From Paracoccaceae bacterium (GTDB lineage Bacteria; Pseudomonadota; Alphaproteobacteria; Rhodobacterales; Rhodobacteraceae): DNA of 44,124 bases. The notes under the pieces are model-generated. The model saw only the letters and a program-made list of their open reading frames with translations, was not told the DNA's origin and did not search any database. The stretch is taken from contig JAPOVX010000354.1 of NCBI GenBank assembly GCA_026707935.1, positions 1 through 44,124 of the forward strand. The letters run 5' to 3'. The position numbers and the translations under genes were made by a program. Numbering within the stretch: position 1 is the stretch's first letter; the number at the start of each line of letters is the position of its first letter. Of this stretch, positions 18,434-26,703 are shown one piece after another.

Positions 18434-18721
18434 TCAACTCTCCGCCAGAGGGTTGCCGACAAGCCCCATTGCCAGGATCTCCCCGCTGGAAGCCTGCCCA
18501 AACACGTAAAGAAGGGGCCGGTCGAAACGGATCTCCCGGATCGGTTCAGCCTGCGCCAAGCGACCGGCGACCGCGATAGAGACGGCGCTGACCTCCCAAC
18601 CCGCTTCGTCCGTTCGCATGCGGACGGACTGCGCGACCCTAGTCAAGAGCAGCTTCCCGCCGGTCAATCCGGCAAACGCACCGGGATCGGAAAACACCTC
18701 CACATAGCCCATTTCCTTCAT
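18434..18721 (-). CDS. Serpin C-terminal fragment
   Basis: 95 residues that match only the last quarter of a serpin, which normally has about 370-400. MGYVEVFSDPGAFAGLTGG corresponds to the conserved L-G-x-x-x-x-F-S-x-x-A-D-F-S-G-I region, EAGWEVSAVSIAV sits where the reactive-loop hinge belongs, and FDRPLLYVFG plus GEILAMGLVGNP match the serpin signature and end. The start overlaps the stop of the pseudo-caspase gene (ATGA), so it is probably translated. Serpins inhibit serine and some cysteine peptidases by loop insertion, which needs the missing main sheet, so this piece alone should not work as a classical inhibitor. It is a remnant or a repurposed peptide. Confidence 0.7.
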   Translation of the reverse strand: MKEMGYVEVFSDPGAFAGLTGGKLLLTRVAQSVRMRTDEAGWEVSAVSIAVAGRLAQAEPIREIRFDRPLLYVFGQASSGEILAMGLVGNPLAES

Positions 18722-20805
18722 TGAGTGCCGATGTTGGTTTCTTTGCCAACTTCGAAGCGCAAAAGATGCACGATCGACCGCCCTGCCTGTCCATCCCGGT
18801 CGACGATCTCCAATATGTCCGCCACGGCAAACGCCACATGTGTCGGCGTCGCCGGGATCAGGTCCTTGGCCTCAGGCAGAAACGTCACCGGACGGCCAAG
18901 GGCGAAGACGTTTCCACTCAAATCACTCCACGGAACCTGGCGGTACCCGAATTTCGCCTCCGACAGTGCGGGAAGCCGCTCGTCGACATACTCGATCAAT
19001 GCGGTGATCTCGATCGCGTCGTCCCTGTCACGGTCCGCCAGCGCCATGGTCTCGAACAGTGTGTAGGTGAACAGCCCGTGCTGGCAGTAGCCTTCAAGCG
19101 CAGGAGCCGTGTCCGTCGAATCGGTCATGATGGTATGGCCAATCGCACGGGACAGGCGGGTGATCGCGGCCTGTTCCTCGCTACCGCGGGTGGCCGCATC
19201 CATCGTCATGTTTCCGCTTTCGCGGGTAGCGAGCAGCAGCAAGTCCTTCTGCGCCGGTGCCCGTGCAATCCAGGCCTGAAGCTGCGCCTGGCTTATCGCT
19301 GTGGCCACGAGTTCCTCCTCGCCCCGCTGCCAAAAGTCCCGCGGCAGGAAATGATCGCGCCCGGCATGCGTCCTGCCATGGCCGGCCATGAACACCGCAA
19401 AAGTGTCATGCGGGCGCATATCCCCGCCCATCGCCTCGAAAGCCGCCGGCAACCCCTCCGCAGAAACCTGCTCGTCGAACAGATAGGTCACATTGACATC
19501 CGCGTAGAGCCCTCGGCCTGCCCGCTGAAGCGCCGTTCCGACGGCGCGGGCATCCGACACCGCGTCGTTGAGCCGCAGGTGGCCGTCGAAATAGTCGTTC
19601 ACTGCCACCGCCAGCACGTGCAGCGACGGCTTCGGCACCGATGCCTGGCTGTTGGTGCTGGTTATCTCCACCGCCTCCGACGCGATCAGGTTGGCCTCGT
19701 TGTAGACGAGCGCCGAGACCACGTTCTCGCCCGGTGCAAGGCAAGCGTGCTTTCTGAGCATCGTGGCGTCAGCACCCGCCGAAAAAATGGCGCCCATGGC
19801 CAGGCTGTCGGCTCCCTGCACGGTGCCGTTCACTCGCCACTCGATACGCCCAAACCCGCCATCGCGTTCCTCGATCCCAACCTCGACGGTGGCGAGGTCG
19901 CCGTCGAGCGAGCGAAGCCCGAACACCCGTGGCGGCAGTCCCGAGGCGATGACTTTCCGGAGGTCGAGCCAAGCAGCGGCCACCGCGACCCTGCCGGCCG
20001 GATCGCCGACCAGCGCTTCGCGCAACAGGACCGGCCGGTAGAGTGCTTCGTTGACTTGGTCGATCGAGACCGACTCAAGGCCGCACACCAGATGCAGATG
20101 CCGAGATCCCCTCCGGGTGCCGTCGAAGAAACCCTCAGGCGTCAGTACCAGGCGGGAGCCGTCCCGGAACGAAGCCACCAGCACAAGCTCCCTGTCCGTG
20201 GCCGCGTTCCAGAGTCGCGACGCGTTGTCGTCCGGTGCTGTCGCGACCGTGCGACGGTCCGGGTTGAACGCAACGCTGATGACGCTCTGTGAACGCCCTT
20301 TCAGCGCGCGCAGTTCGCGGCCGGAGGCGGCGTTCCAAAGCCGTGCCGTGCCATCTTCCGATCCTGTTGCGATCGTGCGGACATCGGGGTTTAACGCGAC
20401 GCTGCGGACATCGTCCGAATGACCGAGCTGAAGATTCAGTGCCCAGTCTCCTGCAGCGCCTCTCGCCATCTCATGACGAACCAGATAGCGATTACCGACA
20501 TCGTCGATCGTACCATCTGGGAGCAGGACCCGGCTCCAGGATCCGGTGTGGTCAAGTTCTTCGAAAGGAGTTCCGGCAGCCAATGGCGCAACAACAGAAT
20601 ACCCGGTCCCCGGTCCCGTACCCGCATTGAGATGGACGTCACCCCTGACGCGCCATGTCGCCGCTCCGGCAGCCATTGCAGTCAACAACAAGATCAACAC
20701 CGCCCATTGCAGAACGGTCATCAGGTCCGTGAACTTCCGCGGTCCGCCGAGGCACCGGGTCGCCGTCGCTTCTCCTGTCCGGAAAGGCATTGCAACCCAG
20801 CGCAT
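18718..20805 (-). CDS. Membrane-anchored SH3/WD40/caspase-like protein, catalytic Cys lost (pseudo-caspase)
   Basis: 695 residues from ATG 20805, preceded by AAAGGAGG. Order: membrane or signal segment (VLQWAVLILLLTAMAAGAA), SH3-like domain (TWRVRGDVHLNAGTGPGTGY), two clear WD40 repeats (VRSVALNPD with GTARLW; ISVAFNPD with ASRLW), a beta module (FGRIEWRVNG) and a caspase fold. The His is kept in FMAGHGR, but the Cys position reads LLATRESG (Arg codon 19222-19224) where the paralogue at 1-1251 has DTCESG. The EF-hand-like loop DRDRDDAIEITA (19000-19035) has also lost its final Glu. It is probably an inactive regulator or scaffold for the active caspases encoded downstream. Confidence 0.88.
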   Translation of the reverse strand: MRWVAMPFRTGEATATRCLGGPRKFTDLMTVLQWAVLILLLTAMAAGAATWRVRGDVHLNAGTGPGTGYSVVAPLAAGTPFEELDHTGSWSRVLLPDGTIDDVGNRYLVRHEMARGAAGDWALNLQLGHSDDVRSVALNPDVRTIATGSEDGTARLWNAASGRELRALKGRSQSVISVAFNPDRRTVATAPDDNASRLWNAATDRELVLVASFRDGSRLVLTPEGFFDGTRRGSRHLHLVCGLESVSIDQVNEALYRPVLLREALVGDPAGRVAVAAAWLDLRKVIASGLPPRVFGLRSLDGDLATVEVGIEERDGGFGRIEWRVNGTVQGADSLAMGAIFSAGADATMLRKHACLAPGENVVSALVYNEANLIASEAVEITSTNSQASVPKPSLHVLAVAVNDYFDGHLRLNDAVSDARAVGTALQRAGRGLYADVNVTYLFDEQVSAEGLPAAFEAMGGDMRPHDTFAVFMAGHGRTHAGRDHFLPRDFWQRGEEELVATAISQAQLQAWIARAPAQKDLLLLATRESGNMTMDAATRGSEEQAAITRLSRAIGHTIMTDSTDTAPALEGYCQHGLFTYTLFETMALADRDRDDAIEITALIEYVDERLPALSEAKFGYRQVPWSDLSGNVFALGRPVTFLPEAKDLIPATPTHVAFAVADILEIVDRDGQAGRSIVHLLRFEVGKETNIGTQ

Positions 20806-21026
20806 GCCATTCCCGCCTCCTTTCCGAACCTGCAAACTGTCGATGTTCATGTCACGAACCCCTTCCCGGAGGTGCACAAGGTGTTCTTGCCCAAATATCT
20901 GCTTCCTGATCCGAACGCGCAAGTCGTGCACATTTCAGGAAGCGGTAACAAGGTTTGGTGGGGTCACCATTTTTTGGAGGCCCGTATTCTTGCCACCGAA
21001 ACGGCCCGTTCGTGGCGGTTCATTTC

Positions 21027-21255
21027 CTCGACAGGAATTCCGGCAGGCTGGAGCAACAAAAGAATACCTAGTCCCCGGTCCCGAGCGTGCATTGAGGCGG
21101 ACGTACTCCCTGACGCGCCACGTCGACGCTCCGGCAGCCATTGCAGTCAACAACAGGATCAACACCGCCCACTGCAGAACGGTTACCAGGTCCGTGTATT
21201 TCCACGGTCTGCCGAGGCGCCGGGTCGCCGCAACTTATCCCGTCGGGAACGGAGA
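21027..21255 (-). repeat. Second copy of the 5' end of the pseudo-caspase gene
   Basis: Bases 21027-21255 repeat 20560-20790 imperfectly, about 465 bases away. On the minus strand the copy still encodes the anchor and SH3 start (VLILLLTAMAAGASTWRVRE, then LNARSGPGTRYS) before losing frame. It is the relic of a tandem duplication or of a second, deleted paralogue. With 20806-21026 it fills an otherwise gene-free gap. Confidence 0.75.
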
Positions 21256-21576
21256 AAGCACGGAAGACAGGTCCTCGGTGCTTAGCGAACGATTCTTGTA
21301 TAACACGAGCCTCGAACAGATTGGATTCGAATTATCCACGGTTGTTGTTGGCGGTGATCATCAGGCATCGATACAGGTACAGGATAAGTACGAAGTTTCA
21401 GTCGTCATCTTCAGTTGAATTGGAACATTCCTGTTGGGTGCTTGCATGGAACAGGGATGGCGGGGAAGGAGGCCTTCTTCCCCGCATGAACTGGCCGACG
21501 TCAAACTACCAGCCGACATCTTCCGATTCACCGCAGGCACGGTTCGGTGAATACCCGTTGACATGGAACGGCCCGA
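21256..21576. other. Gene-poor gap
   Basis: No gene, repeat or clear terminator is seen between the duplicated fragment and the end of the PilO-like gene. Confidence 0.4.
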
Positions 21577-22782
21577 TCACTCTTGCGCACCCGTATTGTC
21601 ATCCCGGATTTTTTCCGTCAGCAGCTGTACTGGCCGGATCCGAAACTCCGTATCGCTTTCGGCAAGTCCTCGCCGCACGTACACGGGCTCCAGGTCGACG
21701 TGTTGCAAGCGGCTCAGCGCCGCAAGCAAGTCAAGGGCAGTGGAGGCGTTGACAGATCCGTCTGATACCGAACCGCTGGCTGCAACCACTCCAACCAACA
21801 ATTGGTCAAGGACGGCCTCGACCTCAAGAACGGGCGTGTAATCGGGCGATACGAGACGGTGAGTCCGCCTGACGGGCACATACAGGACACGCCGGCTCGG
21901 TTCGGCGACAACCTCACCCGCAAACAGGGCCGTCACGCTGTCCGCGGCACGCCCGCTCAGGTATTCGTTCCAGTGGCGCGCCAGGTGGTACAGACGGTAG
22001 GCGTAGGCGCCATCGCCGGAAATGAGCGGCAATCCCTGCGGGCGCTGGTTCGGGTCAAGCACGCACCCTTCCTCGACCAGGTCCCATTCGGGCGCCATGG
22101 GCCAGAATTCCGCCAACTCGGAAATGCAGTGCCCCAGCAACGGCTCAACATCGAGGCGAGAGGTTTCGGTCCGGTATGTTACGGCAGCCTGTTCGCCCTG
22201 GCCCTGCAAAGGTGCCAAAAAGACATACCAGGCAAATGTCAGGATCCCGCCCGTTATGCCGAGCCCGCCTCCGGCGGCGAGCACCCAACGCCAGCGGCCG
22301 CTTCGTCGAAAGGGATGCACGCCGGATGGCGTTTCAAGCCCCGCGACATCAAACAACACCGCCTTTTCGGAATCGGTCGCCAAGGCAGCAAGTTCATCCT
22401 GTCCTTCAGGCAAGTAGACGCGAGCCAGGGACGCGTTTTCGAGCGCCGCTTCGATCGCCTGAACCCATTTCCGTACTGCGACCGCGCCATCGTAAATTTC
22501 TTCGGTAAAAACCGTGGGGGACCCGTCCGTGACGACCACGGTCATGAAGCAGTCCTGTTCATCGTTCGACAGCGCGACCAGGCATGGCTCGTACTCGTGA
22601 TCCGGATGTACGGCCGAAACCGCAAACGCCGCCGCTGGTACGGCCCCGCGAGGCCGACGCCCGTCTTCGAAGTCGCAGAATCCTGTCCGGCCCCGAACTA
22701 CGGCCCGCCAGCGTCCCTTGCGCAGCCCCCAGGTGACTCCGAACACGACGGAAACGCCATTGACGGTTTCTACCGTTGCCAA
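21577..22782 (-). CDS. PilO-like type IVb pilus/secretion inner-membrane protein (tentative)
   Basis: 401 residues. The start VNGVSVVFGVTWGL, the glycine-rich actin-like N-terminal half, one membrane span (about residues 175-195, GLGITGGILTFAWYVFLAPL) and a periplasmic C-terminal half follow the architecture of PilO2 proteins of type IVb pili. Sequence similarity is weak, so the name rests on layout and on the nearby PilN and TcpQ-like genes. It ends the minus-strand arm and overlaps the trbD start by 13 bases. It would form the inner-membrane platform connecting to the secretin. A decayed paralogue lies at 8060-8815. Confidence 0.55.
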   Translation of the reverse strand: MATVETVNGVSVVFGVTWGLRKGRWRAVVRGRTGFCDFEDGRRPRGAVPAAAFAVSAVHPDHEYEPCLVALSNDEQDCFMTVVVTDGSPTVFTEEIYDGAVAVRKWVQAIEAALENASLARVYLPEGQDELAALATDSEKAVLFDVAGLETPSGVHPFRRSGRWRWVLAAGGGLGITGGILTFAWYVFLAPLQGQGEQAAVTYRTETSRLDVEPLLGHCISELAEFWPMAPEWDLVEEGCVLDPNQRPQGLPLISGDGAYAYRLYHLARHWNEYLSGRAADSVTALFAGEVVAEPSRRVLYVPVRRTHRLVSPDYTPVLEVEAVLDQLLVGVVAASGSVSDGSVNASTALDLLAALSRLQHVDLEPVYVRRGLAESDTEFRIRPVQLLTEKIRDDNTGAQE

Positions 22783-23060
22783 AACCGGTAGTCCCTTTTG
22801 CCGACATCGAGCGGCACAGATCCGTAGTAGCGGCCGTATTTCAGGCGCCGGTAAAGGACAGCAAAATACTGCGGGTCGGCCTCAGCCGTCCGGCGGAGAA
22901 CAACCACGCCGACGCTGGCAATGACCAGCCCCGAGATGATGGACGCCGGCGTTTGAACCAGCACGAACACGCCCGCAACGAACAGCACGAGAACTAGCGG
23001 AACCCGCTCCATCCCACCGAGCAGGACAGGTTGGGTCAGCGCCTTACGAACCGGATGCAT
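22770..23060 (-). CDS. trbD: TrbD/VirB3-like inner-membrane protein
   Basis: 96 residues, the usual size. The start MHPVRKALTQPVLLGGMERVP is the TrbD signature, followed by two hydrophobic segments (LVLVLFVAGVFVLV; IISGLVIASVGVVVLR) and the family ending DPQYFAVLYRRLKYGRYY. TrbD/VirB3 sits in the inner membrane next to the VirB4 ATPase and is needed for pilus assembly and substrate transfer. It overlaps trbH by 17 bases upstream and the PilO-like gene downstream. In most trb operons trbE directly follows trbD; here trbE is on the other strand. Confidence 0.85.
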   Translation of the reverse strand: MHPVRKALTQPVLLGGMERVPLVLVLFVAGVFVLVQTPASIISGLVIASVGVVVLRRTAEADPQYFAVLYRRLKYGRYYGSVPLDVGKRDYRFWQR

Positions 23061-23526
23061 TGTTCCGGATCAACTCTGCCGGCGCTCGCCAGACAGTTCG
23101 GGCAGACAGCCGCATCACGGACACCGGGCTCACGGGATACACCCCGCCATCGCCGGGTTCATAGATTCGCGAGATCTTCAATGTCCGGCCAATCGACGCT
23201 GTCGCCTGGAATGTGGTTTCTCCAGCATAGGCGAGCTCCACATTGAAGGTGGGAGACGCCCCGGATTCATCGACTGCAAAGCCGGCGCGACGCAGGTAAT
23301 GGAGCGTGTAACCCTCGCACCGGGTGCGGCGTTTGGGCGAGACGAGGATGATCCCACGCACGGACACATGGTCGGCGACCTGGCGTGCAAGATCATGGCC
23401 GACCGCACAGTACTGTGCCTCGGACAAGGGGACGGAACGGCTGGCGGATGTCCAGGGCAGCTCTCCTGAACAGGCTGCGAGCAACAAGACCGCAAGCGCG
23501 GGAACGGAGGGACCAAAGCGCATCAT
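23044..23526 (-). CDS. trbH: TrbH-like outer-membrane lipoprotein
   Basis: 160 residues. Two adjacent ATGs (23526 and 23523) overlap the restored trbG stop in ATGATG. A lipoprotein signal, VPALAVLLLAACSG, ends in a lipobox with the modified Cys at about residue 20. The rest (SEAQYCAVGHDLARQVADHV, YLRRAGFAV) resembles the small TrbH/VirB7 group, with LARQVADH as the best match to TrbH. In type IV systems such a lipoprotein fixes the VirB9/TrbG ring in the outer membrane, and the gene order next to trbG supports this. Sequence similarity alone is modest. Confidence 0.65.
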   Translation of the reverse strand: MMRFGPSVPALAVLLLAACSGELPWTSASRSVPLSEAQYCAVGHDLARQVADHVSVRGIILVSPKRRTRCEGYTLHYLRRAGFAVDESGASPTFNVELAYAGETTFQATASIGRTLKISRIYEPGDGGVYPVSPVSVMRLSARTVWRAPAELIRNNASGS

Positions 23527-24376
23527 TGACGACGCCGAATCCGGATCTCCTCGCGCCCGAGACGGAGGGCGCCTGCCTCGAAACGCCCTCGATCTCGTAG
23601 CGCCGCCCGTCGATCCGGTAGTTGACCACGCGTTCAGCCTCATCCGTGCGCGCATGATAGACCGGATGCTCGCCCTTCCACGATCGCGGCAGCTCGATGT
23701 AAGTTTTCGTGCCGTCATCGTAGATCCGCTGCGGTGCAAACCCCGCCTCGCCCGAAATGAGATAATCGAAGTTGAGCTCACCAGCCGCCACCAGTCCGCC
23801 TTCGACAGGAACGCCGGTTCTGGCGGTGACGGCCTGCACGGCGGACGCCGTTATGGCCGCCGCCTCCGCTTCGGCCAGGCGATCAGCCTCGAGGCGGGCC
23901 CGGATCGCTTCGGCCTCGTCATCAGGAAACCGGAATGAAAGGATCGGCGTATATGACGAGGGATCGGGCACCAGGCGGATGGAATAGAAACGCCTGTTCG
24001 TGAACGCTGTCAGAATGGCCGGTTCCGCGGCTTCGGCCGGTTTCAGGATCAGGTATTGGCGCCGTGACCCGCCCGCGAATCCCTCGCGCAACTCCATCTG
24101 CCAGCGCACGGGATCGGACAGTGATGGCGTGTCGTGGAACTCTTCCTCCGGACCGAACTCGATCGCACAGATGTGGAGCGGAGCACAAACCAGTGCGGCC
24201 GGCGCCTCACCATATATGACGACCACGCGTCCCGCCTCTCCCAGTGCGGCCGTTGCTTTCTGGCTCTGCCAGGCAATCTGGACGGCTCTCTGGGCATCCT
24301 CGGCGGTCTCGGCCCGCGCGCCAACCGCCGCCACGGCCAGGATCATGAAAAGACTCAGTCGGAATAATCCGGGCAT
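23523..24376 (-). CDS. trbG: TrbG/VirB9 outer-membrane core protein, one-base frameshift near the end
   Basis: A signal peptide (LFMILAVAAVGARAE) is followed by the VirB9/TrbG pattern: ALVCAPLHICAIEFGPEEEF, WQMELREG, HLILKP-like YLILKPAE, then FDYLISGEAGFAPQRIYDDG and TYIELPRSW. After RIDGRRYEIEGV the frame runs on for 80 unrelated residues into trbH. The neighbouring frame instead reads EAGALRLGREEIRIRRRQ and stops at 23523-23525, overlapping the trbH start. One extra T in the TTT run (AAA at 23581-23583 on the plus strand) would restore the classic end. It forms the outer-membrane ring with TrbH and TrbI. The shift is either real decay or a homopolymer error. Confidence 0.82.
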
Positions 24377-24738
24377 GACCAGCTGTCCGGATTGGTGACA
24401 GGCGGAGAAGAATGCGGGGCCTCACACACGTACGATGCGCCCGTCGCACCGGGGATCAGGGTACGAAGCAACCCTGCCCCGCCAGTGATCATTGCGACAG
24501 CAATCACGACATTGATGATGGACCGGGCGAACTGGCCGAATTGTTCACCAAAGAGAATGCGCACGGCCAGGACAACGAGACCGAGCACGCCAACCGCGAG
24601 GGCGAACGGTCCGGTGAGATTGTCGACAAGGCGATCGAGAGGACCGTCCCAGGGCATCGTGGCCCCGCCAGCCCAGGCTGGCGGTCCGGCCGCGACAGTC
24701 ACGGCCAAACACAAAACAGGGCGAACAAAGGCAGTCAT
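24355..24738 (-). CDS. trbC: TrbC/VirB2-like pilin
   Basis: 127 residues with a signal peptide (VRPVLCLAVTVAAGPPAWAGG) and two long hydrophobic helices (FALAVGVLGLVVLAVRILFG; IINVVIAVAMITGGAGLL) around a short polar loop, the VirB2/TrbC pilin plan. A 30-residue polar tail with two Cys follows, longer than usual. Mature subunits polymerise into the conjugative pilus. The ATG overlaps the trbB stop by four bases and the end overlaps the trbG start, as in a compact operon. Confidence 0.82.
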   Translation of the reverse strand: MTAFVRPVLCLAVTVAAGPPAWAGGATMPWDGPLDRLVDNLTGPFALAVGVLGLVVLAVRILFGEQFGQFARSIINVVIAVAMITGGAGLLRTLIPGATGASYVCEAPHSSPPVTNPDSWSCPDYSD

Positions 24739-25628
24739 GAGTGAACCTCCAGAACTTCGCGAACAACCGGTCGCACGGCGCCGCGGTCAAGAAAGACGAC
24801 GAGATCGACAGTCGAGCGGATCAGTTCTTCCTGACTCGTCACGGCAACCTCGGAACACAGCATGGCCAGACGAGTCACGACCTCGGACGCGTTATTGGCG
24901 TGCAAGGTCGTGAGTCCGCCCCGGTGCCCGGTGTTCCAGGCTTTCAGAAGGGTCAACGCGGCCCGCCCGTCCCGGCACTCACCGACGACAATCCGGTCGG
25001 GCGCCAGCCGCAGCGTCGAGATCAGCAGCCGTTGCTGATCCACGGTCCGGGACGTCCTCAGGTACACGGTATTGCGTAGCCGGGACCTGAGTTCGGGCGT
25101 GTCTTCGATGACGACGAGGCGTTCATCGTCCCGGTATTCCGCAAGAATGGCAAGGCATGCATTGGCAAAGGTGGTTTTGCCGGAACCGGTTGCCCCGGCG
25201 ATGACTATACTACGTCTTTGGGCCGAGTACGCACGGGCGATTCGCCCCATGTCATTGGAATCGGACCAGTCGAATTGATCGAGCTTGACCACAATGTCCG
25301 TATGCCGGCGAATCGAAAACGCAGGCGCGTTCACGACCGGAGGCAACAGGGCCTCAATGCGATGATGGAACCCCGGAACGGTCATTGAGGCTATTGGCTG
25401 GTTGGAATCGATGATCCCCCCGGAATTGGAAACACACCATCGAATCAAGCGCTCAGCGGACGCGACGTCCCACGTGACCTCGCATCGGGGGCGGCATGAA
25501 AACCGTGAAACCCACACGTCATCGTCGGCATTCATTGAAATCTCCGTGACGTCACAATCGTTCAGCAAGTCGAAAACCGGCCCCAGGATTGAAACGGCTT
25601 CCGATGTCGGGGATACTGATGTGGCCAT
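24735..25628 (-). CDS. trbB: TrbB/VirB11 traffic ATPase
   Basis: 297 residues. The N-terminal domain (SILGPVFDLLNDCDVTEISM) and the catalytic part show the family motifs: Walker A AGATGSGKT (about residues 144-152), the Asp box IEDTPELR, a Walker-B-like stretch RLAPDRIVVGECRDG, and the His box TGHRGGLTTLHAN. It is a cytoplasmic hexameric ATPase that powers pilus assembly and substrate transfer with VirB4. The length is normal. It is the first gene of the minus arm, and its start is only 14 bases from the first start of the plus arm, so both arms share a control region. Confidence 0.93.
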   Translation of the reverse strand: MATSVSPTSEAVSILGPVFDLLNDCDVTEISMNADDDVWVSRFSCRPRCEVTWDVASAERLIRWCVSNSGGIIDSNQPIASMTVPGFHHRIEALLPPVVNAPAFSIRRHTDIVVKLDQFDWSDSNDMGRIARAYSAQRRSIVIAGATGSGKTTFANACLAILAEYRDDERLVVIEDTPELRSRLRNTVYLRTSRTVDQQRLLISTLRLAPDRIVVGECRDGRAALTLLKAWNTGHRGGLTTLHANNASEVVTRLAMLCSEVAVTSQEELIRSTVDLVVFLDRGAVRPVVREVLEVHS

Positions 25629-25642
25629 AGCGGAAAACGATC

Positions 25643-25993
25643 ATGACGAATTTTTCTGAGTTCCTATATCTTGACATCGCTCCCGTCAACGTGAATGAGG
25701 TCATGGACTATCTTGAAGCCAAAGGGAGAGGCGAGCCGAAAGGAGAACTGCGCGCCCAGGCACTGGTCTATGTGACCATTGCCGGCGGGCATCACCGGAC
25801 AGGCGACGCCGTAACGACCGAGTGGATCACACAGACGCTCCGCTGGAGCCGAACGCGAACGGCTGCCGCCACTGCCGCGCTGGTGAAGAAAGGCCTCGCC
25901 GTCCGCGAGCGGCGCAAGGACGACGCTGGCTGGCGATATGCGTACTGGCCGCTACAGAAGCGTCCACTGCCTCGGCGGCCATCGGACCCCTGA
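25643..25993 (+). CDS. Small winged-helix transcriptional regulator
   Basis: 116 residues. VNEVMDYLEAKGRG leads into a helix-turn-helix (DAVTTEWITQTLRWSRTRTAAATAAL as three parts: TTEWITQTLRW, SRTRTA, LVKKGLAV) and a wing (RERRKDDAGWRYAYW), as in MarR/ArsR-type proteins. It sits between the two divergent arms of the secretion locus and probably controls both. The start may be ATG 25643 or a later in-frame codon; the short space to trbB argues that the promoter (TTGACA at 25671-25676) could lie inside this region. The next gene overlaps it by up to 172 bases in another frame. Confidence 0.65.
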   Translation: MTNFSEFLYLDIAPVNVNEVMDYLEAKGRGEPKGELRAQALVYVTIAGGHHRTGDAVTTEWITQTLRWSRTRTAAATAALVKKGLAVRERRKDDAGWRYAYWPLQKRPLPRRPSDP

Positions 25994-26703
25994 TTCGGTG
26001 TCCTGACTGGCAAAACCCGAAACTGATCCTGCCAGCAGAGCCGGCCTTCCCGGTCAACCGGCTGGACAATTCCCAAACGAACACGCGACCGCCCGAACCC
26101 GTCGGCACCGCAGCCACCGAAACACAGTCAGGAGCGCTCGCAGAAAACTGTGTTCGCCACAGGATTCAGGCGGGGGACACGTTGGGTAAGCTCGCAGGGC
26201 ATTATCTCGGCAACGCTGCCCGCCACTCCGAGATCGCCGCGGCCAACCCGAAGGCCGCGGCCAACCCGAACCGGCTCCGCATCGGGGATGTGCTGACGAT
26301 CGGCTGTAAGAAACCTGCCACCGCACCCCGGCCGCAAACAGCACCCGAAAAGGCAAAGCCCGGGTTTTGGGCCAGCCTGCTCGGAGGCAACCGGAAAGCG
26401 GAAACGGCGGCCGAAGCCCGGGACCCGGCCGTGGAAGTGGTGATACCCAAACCGAAAACACCCGTCTGGAAAGCCGCCGAGGGTGAGTACCTCATCGATG
26501 TCCTGGAGCGGTGGGGCGAGTACGCAAACTACCAGGTGATCGTGGAAGATCGCGGCGACTGGCGTTTCGAGGTGCCGTTCAGCATCGAGGGCACCTTGCG
26601 GCTGGCACTGAGAGAAGTGATCAAGGGATTCGGATCGGGTCCCGAGGCGCCATTGCTCGTCGTCCATGCGAACCGGGTCGTCCGGATCGGAGCGGCACGG
26701 TGA
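25822..26703 (+). CDS. TcpQ/PilL-like periplasmic protein with LysM-like segment
   Basis: The C-terminal 85 residues match the TcpQ domain of type IVb pili (PVWKAAEGEYLIDVLERWGE, then YQVIVE and RFEVPFSIEGTLRLAL). In front is a LysM-like segment (HRIQAGDTLGKLAGHYLGN, LRIGDVLTIG) that should bind peptidoglycan. A signal-like stretch RRWLAICVLAATEASTASA lies near 25915-25970, but the only in-frame start is GTG 25822, inside the regulator gene and without a Shine-Dalgarno sequence, so the true start is unclear. TcpQ-type proteins help place the secretin, and the secretin gene starts at the stop of this one (GTGA overlap). Confidence 0.72.
   Translation: MDHTDAPLEPNANGCRHCRAGEERPRRPRAAQGRRWLAICVLAATEASTASAAIGPLIRCPDWQNPKLILPAEPAFPVNRLDNSQTNTRPPEPVGTAATETQSGALAENCVRHRIQAGDTLGKLAGHYLGNAARHSEIAAANPKAAANPNRLRIGDVLTIGCKKPATAPRPQTAPEKAKPGFWASLLGGNRKAETAAEARDPAVEVVIPKPKTPVWKAAEGEYLIDVLERWGEYANYQVIVEDRGDWRFEVPFSIEGTLRLALREVIKGFGSGPEAPLLVVHANRVVRIGAAR

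Noticed and set aside
18721..20292. A plus-strand open frame of more than 500 codons
   Set aside because: It lies opposite the WD40/caspase gene, whose minus-strand product has clear domains; the plus-strand product has no recognisable motif.
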